A stretch of 64,000 bases of DNA. Origin: Macrosoma leucophasiata (Eukaryota; Arthropoda; Insecta; Lepidoptera; Hedylidae). The position numbers and the translations under genes were made by a program. The notes under the pieces are model-generated. The model was not told where the DNA came from. It saw only the letters and a program-made list of their open reading frames with translations, and ran no database searches. Location: positions 8,184,001-8,248,000 of the forward strand of contig JAWQUS010000002.1 in assembly GCA_036365455.1 (NCBI GenBank), given 5' to 3'. Below, piece by piece: positions 1 to 12,500 of the stretch (position 1 is the first letter of the stretch; each line of letters begins with the position of its first letter).

Positions 1-124
1 CTTTGTATGACAAAATTATTATTGAGTACAGGACGTTCCCAAGCAATTGTTGAATTTACTTGAGCGTGTCAGATTAACCTGGCATACTGTTGAGTACCTC
101 CATCAAATCTAAGATTTCAATAAA

Positions 125-318
125 TAAAATACGCTTATACTCATAGCCCTACATTAGGTATAAACCTGTGTCGTGGGTGCCGTTGTACACATACACAAAC
201 ACCCAAACCCGAAACAAATATCTGTAGGCCATACAAATATTTGTCACGGTGCGGAGATCGAACTCTTGACCCTTCGAATCAAACGGTCATCTCACAGCGC
301 TGGACTAACCGGGTCGTC
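125..318 (-). mobile_element. tRNA-derived SINE, family A
   Basis: Reverse complement of the SINE found at 60603 and 63736. The tRNA-like head (GACGACCCGGTTAGTCCAGC and a B box altered by mutation) lies at the high-coordinate side; the tail with GGCACCCACGACACAGG and GGGCTATGAGTATAAGCG lies at the low side. It is more diverged than the two copies near the window end. It sits 239 bp downstream (in the sense of htk) of the last htk exon seen. Confidence 0.85.
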
Positions 319-556
319 TAATCATATAACCGTAAGGTTTCTGTATAAGAGTATAAAACGACAAATTTATCTCTCTTATCAAATATAGCATTTATTACCA
401 CCACACATGTGTTTAAGTGGCTAGTTCCCTGATAGTACAACCCGAAGCCGAAGCATGGACAGGAGGGCCGTTTATTTATGTGTCTATAATATGAGTAAGT
501 ATATAGACAGTTTACGTATTTATTTATCTTGAATTAGCGGGTTCTATTTGGCTTAC

Positions 557-3500
557 CATGTGGCTTGTCCAAATCCATAGCGGAAGGATCATGTGGCCGA
601 CTGTCATCTTCGTCTTCTTTGCGGTCCAGGGGACTGTCCCGCTCAGATATACGCCGTTCCCTGTTGAAGTGAAAATATTAAAAAAAATATGCAATATTGT
701 GTTGAGTGGTAGTTGGAGATTAGATTGGAGTTGAGTGACATACTGATAGTCTAATGGCCGAATACTCAAACGTCACTCAATTTTAAGCAACCCTCAAATG
801 TGCGCTATCTCTATCGTTTGAACGTGTTTTATAAAGACAGAAGACTTTTAAGTCCCACATAGATTTGAGTGATGTTTGAGTATTTGGCCGTAAGAGAATG
901 TAGACCTGTCAATATAATGACGGCAATCCATCACGACCAGAGAGAAATCAGGCGAGGGACCGACGGCAGTGGCGTAGCTAACATGGGTGCCAGCCGGGGC
1001 GGATGAGCAAAATAAAAAAGGAAATCCTTCACATTCTTTTGTATCTTATTTTTCCGTTCTCCACCGTTGCTCCCTTATTAAACCCTATCTAACTCAATTT
1101 TCTGACGCTCCCTGGTATTATAAATGCGAAAGTGAGTTTTATGTTGCACTCTCACGACTAAAAAGCTCAAATTTGGGTTATTACAAGAGAGGGTGTCACT
1201 CCCAATGGGTGGCACCTGGTGAGGGCTGCCCCCGCCGCTACTACGTCACTGACCGACGGCTTGACGTGCTCTCCGAGGAACGGGTACCAGTCTCGAATTT
1301 ACTCACAGAAAAACCTAATAACATGTTTTTTTCACCTGGGGATCGAATCGAGGCAGTTAGTTGAATGTCTTGTGTACTAACATATTGGTAATTATGCGAA
1401 TATATAATAAAATTACGGCCACTGAATATCTTTCGAGTATTTTGTATGGCAATGTTGCTGTCAGGTTTGGTCGTAGTAACTATCACAGAGACAACAATTT
1501 AGGTCCCAGGAGTAGAAACGCATCTACATTTCAACCTCTGGTTTTTGTGTAGATCTCTATAGGCTGTAGTAATCACTTAACATCCATGTGATCCGCAAGT
1601 TGCGGATGTGGGGAGGAGGCATGTTGCGGAGGTGGAAAGGGGACATGTTACGAAGGTAACAACTTGCGGTCCGCAACGTGCCATGAAAATGCGTGTAGTG
1701 AGGGCGTATGTTCCGGCGTACCTGTGTGGCGAGAGATCGAGACTACTATCCGGCGTGGTAGGCGGCGTGTTGTCCAACAAGGCGTGACGGCGTCCCCAGG
1801 CGCCCGCATCCTCGTCCCGCGGCTCGTTCCTCTCGGCCCTGTCCCGCGCCGCCTCCGGGACAGGTCCGGCGTTGGCACCACTCGCTCCGCCACCACTTCC
1901 TCCGGCGCCCGCCTCCCGTGATCCGCCCGAGTTGCGGCGCTCCTCACCTGTGGGAATACACATTTAAACATCTAGGCGACATTCATAGGTCTACTTGGGC
2001 TTGTATTTGACAGAGGGGAAAGCCTGCATATGGCAACTCCCCTCCGGTCCGCCGCGGCCGGTGGCCCGTGTTGCTCTATGGTCTCAATACTACAACGAAT
2101 TTGTTATCATTAGAAATTAATGACAAAGTGGAATATTTAATATGCTAGTTAATTAACAGTATTTTACAGTTTCATTGAAAAGCACAAAAAATATTTCAAC
2201 AATTTTCCAAAAAACGAACATCGCTTGCTGGAGAGCTAAATTGGATTGAATGATCATAATTTTTTTTAAAATAATAACATTTTGTTTATTATAACTTTTT
2301 AAATCGAACAAAAACTGAACACTTATGTATATTTAGTATCAACATACCTTTGGTGTGATGATGCGGCGGTGCGCACGCGAAGGGCAGATGCAGGCGGTGT
2401 GCGGGCGGCGCGGGCTCGGCGTCGGGCGCGGGCGAGCCGGGGATGGTCTCCTCGCACAGCAGCAGCGACAGGTTGCTGTCGTCCTCGGCCGCCGCCGCCG
2501 GCCCCCCCGCCAGCGCGCCGCCGGCCTCGGGGGGCGCGGGGGGCACCGCGGGCGCCACGCGACCCCCGCCCGCCACCACTACGCTCGCACCTGTATTATA
2601 GCTTTTCATTAGCGCACTAACGCACTAGCGGTTAGTCGCGGATACGGATAGCCGCATGGCTTACCGATTTTACAATAGGTAATCGGACAACTTTTGTGAA
2701 TGTGTCTAAAATTATACTTTATACGTTTATCTAACCATAAAAAATATTAATTTTATTATTTAAACATGTTAAAACATGTTTAAATAATAAAATTAATATT
2801 TTGTACCACAAACTACACATACATATTTTTATTTCAAAAATGCCGCGTTATCGGTGCCGAATGACTCTGAACAATGTGACGTCAACTGTTCGCAATCAAA
2901 GTGAAGCTTTTAATTCCATACGACTAATCAAGTGCAAATTAATTTTATTGAATTTCGTATAACTTACTTTTCGTGTAAATAACATAGAAAATATCCAAAA
3001 AAGAGCCGATAAATCAAAGTATCACTTGTGTTAAATATTTGTTGTACGATCATATGACGTCACGTCCTGTGATTGATGTTTCGTTCAATATGGAGCACAG
3101 ATAAAAAATATTAAAATTATTACATTTTATTTGCAATTTAAAATATAAATCATTAATATTTCACGAACGATATTTCCTGGAACGTTTCCTGGATTTCTGT
3201 CAGGATAATGATCTTACCATCGGAGGGACTCTATTTATTCACCCGGATCACCATAAGTAGAATCAGAATCAGAAACTCATTTATTCATTTAGGGTGACAG
3301 GCACCTCTTATGACACGTCAAAAACAAACAAAATAAATTAAAGCGAATAACAATTGATATACATGTCAAACAAGATAAAAAATATATGTAAAGTATACAT
3401 GGATTTCACCCGATGGAACCACCAAGAACCAAATCGACCATGTTGCCATCAGCTCTAAATGGAGGTCGTCGCTGCTCGATGTCCGTAACCGTCGCGGTGC

Positions 3501-6500
3501 AGACATTGACAGTGATCACCACCTACTGGTCTCCGAGCTGCGGCTTAAAGTAGCGGTAGCACGCGCTACTGGTGGAACCACAACGCTGGGGCGACGATTT
3601 GAAGTGAGCAAACTACAGGACCCAGAGACGCGCGACGCCTTCACGCTGGAGCTGCGAAATCGTTTCTCGGTGCTCGAAGCGGATGCCTCTACAGTCGACA
3701 CGGTGTGGAACCACATCAAAATGGCCTACACAGAGACCAGCTCCGCTGTTCTAGGACTTAAAACTCGCTCACACGAATGGATGTCACCGAAAACTTGGAA
3801 ACTCATTGAAGACAGACGTGATCTTCATCTTAAAATTCTGGTGACCGCCGACGCAACAGAGTTGGAAGACTTAAAAAGTCAATATCGCCGTACCCGCAAG
3901 TCCATCTACCGAAGTGCCCGTCGCGATCGACGGCTGTGGGCAGACAGTATTGCTGACTGCGCCCAGCGCGCAGCTGATTCGGGAAATCTGAGGGAGATGT
4001 ACAAAGCCACGAAGATCTTAGCCGGTAATCAGAGTTTTAGGAGGAAACCGTTAAAAAGCAAGGAGGGCCAAATGATCGTGACATCGGAGGGACAACTCAA
4101 GCGCTGGCGGGAGCACTTCGAAGAGTTATTCCGCCATCTACAAGAACTATTCATGTAAAGTAACACACAATGGACTCGTCTCGGAGGATATACCGGTGCA
4201 AGCAGGTGTACGCCAGGGGTGCCTCCTGTCGCCTCTCTTCTTCCTTGTCGTCCTAGATGGCATTATGTATAATACCACGAACGACAAGCGACGCGGCATA
4301 GAGTGGGGACTGTCTAATGTCCTGGAAGACTTAGACTATGCCGATGACTTATGCTTGCTGAGCCACACACGTGCAGACATGCAATCCAAACTGAACGACC
4401 TACGGCTAGAGGCTATCAATACGGGACTCAAGATAAAAACCAGACCCAGGAAATGAGGTGCGGTGCGACGAGCTCTTTGCCGTTACTCATAGGCACAGAG
4501 GTTGTGGAATGTGTCCACAAATTCACTTACCTCGGGAGTGTTGTGTCGCAAGCTGGTGGGACTGAAGAGGACATCGCGTCAAGAATCGCCAAGGCGAGAG
4601 CGACCTTTGCACGGCTGCGTCCTGTATGGCAATCGCGTAAATTGACTCGGAGAGTTAAACTCAAGATTTTTCGGTCCAACGTGAAAACTGTGTTGCTGTA
4701 CGGATGCGAGACGTGGAAGGTCACAAAGGACATCTCGCGCCGACTACAGGTCTTTGCGAACCGCTGCCTTCGACGTATTCTCGGTGTTTACTGGCCCGAG
4801 AAAATCACAAATGAAAACCTATGGGAGCGCTGCAAGGAAGACCCGATCGCCCAGCAGATCAAACGCCGAAAATGGAACTGGATTGGCCACACGCTCCGAA
4901 GGGGCCCTGACCACATACCGAGGCAAGCCCTAGACTGGAATCCCCAAGGAAAGCGCAAGCGTGGTCGTCCCAAACAGATCTGGCGAAGGTCTATCATCAC
5001 AAAGGCGGGGAACATAGGCAGGACCTGGAGTGAAATGAAGCGCGAAGCTCAAGACCGACAGGGATGGCGACGCACTGTGGACGCTCTCTGCCCCAGCTAG
5101 GGGACATAGGACCTTAAGTCAATATTTCACGAAAATATTTAATGAGTCATCGTATTATTTTATAAACATTCATTCTAATCATAGTTTACATTATTTATTT
5201 TCGATAGCTGTCCGATTTTGCCTATTGCCAATTGCCTGTTATGTATAGTGCGTACAATAACAGGCGGTTTGCATATCAAACTGTAAAAGCGGCTAACCGC
5301 AAGTGCGTTAGGGCGCTTAGGGTTATATCTCTTAGGCTGCTCGCCCTCGTTAGACAATCGGTGACCGATCTTTTGCAGGAGAAAAATAATGACCGATTTT
5401 TGTAGGAGTAAACTTATGACCGATTTTTTTTGTAGGAGAAAAATTATGACCGTTTTTTGTAGGAGAAAAATATTGACCGATTTTTTGTAGGAGAAAAATA
5501 GAACGTACTGATAGCAATAGTGCAACGCACACGTTCTACAAAAAGTAGGTGTGTTTCACAATGACAATCAGTACGTTCTATTTTTCTCCTACGAAAAGTC
5601 GGCATAAAATCAGTCACCAATTATCGGGCGTGGGCAAGCAGCTTTAAGTTTGAATTGACAACATTTCAAATTTGACACGACCCTAAAAGAAAAATACCGT
5701 TTCTTTATTTTTCTTTTCTGATATCAAATATATATTTTTTGTATTTTTTTATTTCTTAATTTCTGTGAAAAAAAATAAAACGGAAAAACATGTGATGACG
5801 TCACTTATATGGTGCAATGAAGTAGTTACCATTGCCTATCTCTTTAAGAAAACATTATTGTTACATACTCTGTGACAAGATGTGTCAAATTGATACGGAT
5901 ACGTCAATGTCAAAGTATAAAACTAGGAAGTAGGGATGGTGATCCGAGACCTGAGATCGATTAATCGGAAAAGCGATCTTTAGGACCCAAAAACTCGATT
6001 CTTATTTAAATAATTATAATAATTGATTTAAATCGATCCACAGTACTGGATTTATCTAGTGAATCAATACTATACCCTGGAAAATCGAAGATCGATCTTT
6101 TTGGTTAATTCACATAGGGACATAGGAAACATACAGATTATAAGATTTAAGGTTTAAACGTGAGTAAAGGAAGCATTGTACCAGCATTGAACACTGTTTA
6201 ATTGCTTTATTTTGGTCGTCTGTTTTCCTTAAAATTTAGTATTAAATAGCCCAAATCAAAAATAAATCGATAATCGAAGATCGATTTTTTCAATGTCGAT
6301 TTAATCGTGGATGGATTTTGGACACTTCGATTCGAACATTGATTTATTTCAGAAGGAATCGCCTTCCCCACTACGAAGTTTATAAAAAGCTGCTACGAAC
6401 TTATTTATTAAAAAAAAAACAAGTTTTAAAGTCCTATACGACGACTTAGGCTTTTGGTATAATATTGATATTTTTTTATTTGTATGTAGTTGGATCAAGG

Positions 6501-9500
6501 AAGAGATTAATCGACGACACGCAGGGTCAAATAATTGTTTTTTATATTATTTCGCATTAACACATGCTTGTGAAATATATTTTATTTAAAGAAAAATGGA
6601 AAGAAAAATTTGACTTCAAGCGAGACTCGAACTCGCGGCCTACTGGGAATCTAGTCCAGCCGCTCTTCCAATTGAGCTACTGAAGTCCTGCCCGATTTGT
6701 CAAATCTTTCCGTCACATTTATTGCATTGCTTTATGGTAGCAGCAGCGCCATCTATTGCCAACTATGCTAGTTAGCAATAGATGGCTGCTGCTACCATAA
6801 AGCAATGCAATAAATGTGAAGGAAAGATCAAGCCATCTATTGCCAACTATGCTAGTTAGCAATAGATGGCTGCTGCTGACCATAAAGCAATGCAATAAAT
6901 GTGAAGGAAAGATTTGACAAATCGGGCAGGACTTCAGTAGCTCAATTGGCAAAAATAGTGTCAAATATTTTTTTAAAATTATATTGTTATATCGATTTTG
7001 GTTCTGATATTTTTAAAATAAAAAGATCACAGCCCTACATCGAGTTTGACAAGTTGACAACGACAAGACAGTGACATCTACAATTTTTCCTAAAAGGTCA
7101 CGGCACAAGGCAGTGGTTCTATCGCCATTCCACCGTATGTGTGACGTCATATGGCGCTTACGTCTTTTTAGAATACACTAACTTTCAAAGTAGAAATTAT
7201 GAATGAAAAGTACAAAATTTCGAAAAATGGTTAAACACGGGTCCCCTAGTTTTGGATTAACTTTTGAATAATGTAATAAAACATGTAGGTTAAAAATATG
7301 AAATGTTGTCAATTAAAACAAAACTCGAGTTATAACTCTGTTATAACTCGATATATTTTCTTGTAGCTTTGGGGTTCTGAACTTGGCTACAATTAATAAG
7401 ATATAGAGTTACTTTTATTATCTTTATTTCCCAAAAGTTTAGGCAAGAGAGGAGATAAGTATATTTTATTTTTTATTGGTTTAAGTAACGACTCATGGTA
7501 CTTAAACTTAATCACACGGTATTTGCACTTTACTAAATTGTAAAGATTCCATTCGGGCGGAGACGTATCTTGCCTTTCACCTCCGACTCTGACTGTATTC
7601 AACTCGCAAGCGTACACTAATATAATATGTATACAAAATACGTACTGTGTTTTCTCTCGTTCTTGCAAGCGTCCTCGAGCATAAGTAGCGACTCGCCGGC
7701 GCTCCACTCGCCCGGCGACTTGCCGGCGTGTAGGGCTCGTGCGGGCTCCGAACTGCCGCCGCTCCAGTCCTCCGCCGATAGCTTGTCTATTATCAACCTA
7801 GGTAAAAAAGAAATAACATTTTATAAAAGCTTGGCACGCTTAGCCATGTTTTCGCCTTGATAAATAACACGCTATACGAACAAGATTTTTATCCATTTTT
7901 ATAATTTATAGAAACACAAATAAAAGGAAAAATGTGCAATTTTGCAAGCAAATTAACTTCACTGAAGTGGATTGTTGATATACATTTTCATAGAGAAGAA
8001 GTCATAAAAGTAGAAGTCAATCTTACGGATGCCATTGATGGTAAGCAAATATTGACATCTCCATAAGATCTGGGTTTTAATACAAATGATTTGTCATTCC
8101 TAAGGTCGCAATCCTCTGAACGTATGCTTAAAAATTATGAGGCCATAACAATAGAGACAATGAAACTAGAGGGTATATGATAAACCCAACTCATATTTAC
8201 CTTCTATCGGAGTCGTCGGAGTCACTCGATTCACTTCTGTCTTCAGATTGGAAAGGCGGCAAAGGAACATTGGCGGCGGACACCGATTGGTTTATCTGAC
8301 TTGACAATTTCTGTATCGTGTCGCTCAAAACCTTATTGTTTTTCGCGGAAAGAGGCAAGTCTGCGACACTCTTTCGCCTCTCTAGTACATTCAACGGGCT
8401 TTGTAACCTCGGCGGCGTCGGCTCCTTGGGTTTAATCTTCTTTATATCAATTAGATCGCGTTTCACGTCCATCATATTTGATGGTTCCCCGAAAATGGAG
8501 TCGGCTATGTCGGCTGGACTTAACCTTTTAATAGGTTCCGGTTTACTTATAGGTTTAAGTAAATCTGGTTTGATTATGGTTGATTTTGGAGTTTCAGGTA
8601 GTATGGGGCTTAATTTGTCATCGATAGGTTTTAATAGATCTTTCGTTGGTGTGATCGGTCGTTCATCTATTGGAGGCGGCGACATAGACAGCCTTTTAGC
8701 ACTATTTATTGCTTTCAATAGTTTTTCAGCTATCTTGGGGCCTTCAGATTGTAGAAGGAACCCAACTGGCGGTTCGGGTAAGACATCAATACGAGCTGGA
8801 CTGTCGGGTTCAGACTTGTCTTCTTCGGTATCGATAAGAGGACTAGATGGCGGTTCCATTTTTGAAACTGAAGGCTCTGGGTCCAATTTATCAACTTTAA
8901 TTTTAGGAGTTTCCTTAGTCTCCATCGGTGTACTTGGTAATGGTATAGATAAAAGTTTGATTTGCTCCTCTTTGTCAACTTTTTCCTTCTTCTCTTCTGG
9001 TTGTATTTTCTCCGGCTTTGGAGGTACAGGAATTTTCTCCACCTTTGCAATGGTAATTTTCTCACATTTCGTGATCGGGATCTTCTCACATTTTGTGATC
9101 TGGATTTTCTCACACTTAGTAATTGGGATCTTTTCAAACTTTGTAATAGGATTCTTGTCTGACTTTGTTATAGTAATCTTTTCGATTTTTGTATTAAGAA
9201 TCTTATCTATTTTTGTAGGCGGAGTTGGCGTGGGAGGTGTTATCACAATGATACTGGTGCTCGGAAGTTCCAGTTTAGCTACTGGTGCTGGCGGTGGTGG
9301 CGGCGTATGAGGTGGTTCAGGAATAATCTCTATTGGTTGTTCCTTTAATACAATAATCGCTTCTTTGACCTCCTTGGGAGGTCCAGGTTCCTTGGGCTCT
9401 TCTTTTACAGGTTCAGGGATCTGTGGTTTTTCAGGAGCAGGTAATACTGGACTAGGTTCACGTATTTCTTTTTTATTATCCTCAGGCTCATCATCGGAAG

Positions 9501-12500
9501 ACTGTTCATCGTCTGCTGGGCTCTCAGGCGAGTCATCTATCAACTCTCGTAGCTTAGACACTTTATTCTTTTTAGAATAAGTCTCTTGATTCTTAGCCGG
9601 GGTGAATCCTTCAAAAATAGGACCAGAACTTCCATCGCCCGGGAATGAGTCATCGTCCAAAGAAAATAATCCGTCTTTGGAGTCGTCGTCGGGACTTTGC
9701 CTTCCTGGCGCATCGCGGCAGGAACCGAAGTCTCTAAACGGCGATAAAGATGGAGACCTCAGTGTGGTTCGTGGCCTCAAAGGATCTTCAGATATTTCCT
9801 CACTCAAAGATTTCGACAAAGTGGAAGTATATTTACTTGGAGAAATATCGTCAAAGATGCGATGCGTGCGTTTCTTCTTCTCGTCGTGTAGTTCTATTTC
9901 AAAGGGTTCAGGTTCTTTAAATTCATAGACATCCTCAGGTTGTTTTTCTGGCTGTGGGGGTTCTGGTGGAGGTGCCACTGACGGACTTGATGTCACTGAC
10001 GTATCTTTTTGTATCACTTCTTGCTTTATTGAATCCTCGGGTTCTTGTTTAACAGAATGCAGACCTTTCAGTTCTGATCTGATTTCATTCAGATCATAAT
10101 CTCGTCCTTGATGTTGATGACCTGTCAAGTTTATGCGAGGTTTCTTTGTCGGCGACGTAGCGGATTGACTAGAAATCGAACGCACCGGCCTCTTACGGGG
10201 TTTACTGGAACTGCTACTGTCACTAGACTTGGCATCCTTCGATCTGGATGGAGCTGTGAAATAATTTATTGATAAGTTCATGATTTTATAAGATCATCAT
10301 AATCAAGCATGTTTTAATTATAAAAATAAGCTCACTTTTCGTATTGGACTTATCATCAGAAGATTTCTTTGGTGGCCTTTTAACATCAACGTCGCTGTCT
10401 GAATCACTGTCGGAATCAGATCTGGCCGATGACTCTGTAAGTATAAAGTTAACGTTTTCTTTGATCCTAAGTAAAAGTAAGGTAAACATTTTAATAAATA
10501 GCAATTATTCAGAACAATACCTTCTAGGCGCTTGCTTCTAACACGTCGGCTTATACTAGTATTCTGTAACAAAAATTGTATCTTGATAATTTTTTGTCAA
10601 CATAAAAGACAGGGCTAAATATTTGTTGCGTTAAATTTTGTGTATAATACACAATTTACTGACTGTGAAACAACCATTAAATTTGGTAACATCAACTGTT
10701 CATTGAAACACAGTTCAAAAACTAAAAATAAAATATGGTAAAGTGAACAAGAAGGCAGTAAATATGTACATTAAAATATTATTCACCAAATTACATACCT
10801 TCTTATTCCGAGCTTCATGTTGAGTAACGTTAAGCGCGATGCGCTGCGGTTTTATCCACTCGTCGTATCTGGTGTTCCAGCCGGTGTAGTGGACGCGGAA
10901 CATTCCCTCGGCCGACACCTCAATTACCTTCGCCTCATACGTCACCTGACACATTTTTACCTATTTTTATTATATTAAATGATATTAAGAAAAATATTTA
11001 AACATGTTTTATCTTACAAAAATGGTTTGTGGCATAGAAAAGTCCAGAGTCTTATTCTCATAACATATATAATTAAATCGCTACTAAAATGTTTAATTAT
11101 TTGGTTTAGGAAAAGCATACATCCTATATTGGAGGAAGAAAACAAATCTGTTCAGTAGCAATCAAGCTTGTGTGAGCTAGCAATGTTACAAGAATAATGC
11201 TCCAGTTTTAAATTAAGATGAATAATGTAGCTATATAAATACATGCTGTTCGTTAGTCTCGCATACAAACATCTCGAGAACGGCTAGATCAATTGGGATA
11301 ATTTTGGTTTCGAATTTTTTTTGGAAGGTTTAAATTAGTTTAAAACGTGTGAAAATATAAAGAACTTGATAAAATAAAAACTGCAATTTTATTTTCCTAT
11401 ACAAATAGTCCGTATCTATCAAACCTTTGCCATATTATTTAATACTGGGGCAAGACGAAGTTTGCCGGGTCAGCTAGTCTATACATATAATGTAAGGCTG
11501 AATATAGAACCATTGAGATTCCTGATGTCTAAGCTGAGGCCTTTTTATAATAATATAGTAGGGTATCCGAAGCAAAGATCTACCTTCACCTACCTGTTTA
11601 CCAAATTAAACAAAATTTTTATCAAATTTCTTAGATAAACCTCGCATATATTGCCTATCAAAACATTAATTTCATTCGGTAAACAATTTTATTAGAAGTT
11701 TAAGTTAACATAAAATTGCTTATTAGTCTTTTAGGCTAGATTGTAATTTTAATAAGGTTCAAAATTAGAACCTTAGGTTTAAAAAAAAAAATCGGTAAAC
11801 AGATAGGTGAAGGTCGACTTAGATTTGGATCTTTGACTAATATGATGACAAATTATTGAAGAATAAAATCTTCGAAACTATTAAATGATCACATTAAAGA
11901 GTCAAGTTAATACCTTTGACTCTGATTGCGTAGGTCCATAGTAAACCTTCAGCTTGTCACCAACTTGTGCCTTGACATTTGATCCTCCAGAGCGTGTAGT
12001 TTCACTTACTGATGGTCTAAAAGTAAAAGCTTAGGTAAGTTTTCTCCATTGTTTCTTGTAATAAGTAATTTCAAAACTTATCAGTCTTGGCGCACACCGT
12101 ATTTCCTTTTTCAATCTTACGCACGTAACGTACATTAGATTGAAAATGACGTACAAATGCAACTCTAATCAGGTCCTTAAGATATAGGACTTTCGAGATA
12201 AAAGCGGGGCAATATAGGGAATATCTTTAATGGGAGAAAAGAAGCTCTATGCGATTAAAAATAGTACTTTGTTGCGTCATAGCATAAATTATTATATTTT
12301 TTATCGTATTAACGGAGTCAAACTTTTGTACCTCTGCTATTGAGTATTCTGTTCTTTTATAATACTTACTCAGTGTTTTTCCTCTTGCGCGGTCTCTTGC
12401 TACTATTTGAAGCGATAGTGTTGCCACTACTAGCAGAATTGGCGCTTTGACTCCTACGACATTGCATCTTTTTTGTGGGTCCGCATCTATATAATTAAAT

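Noticed and set aside
5363..5500. Regularly repeated ~30-bp units, CRISPR-like at first sight
   Set aside because: The units are contiguous direct repeats without distinct spacers, in an animal intron, and form part of a foldback element.
8318..9310. 330-residue open frame on the plus strand opposite htk
   Set aside because: It mirrors the low-complexity coding exon on the minus strand and has no recognisable domain; it is the expected shadow of a Ser/Pro/Lys-rich exon.
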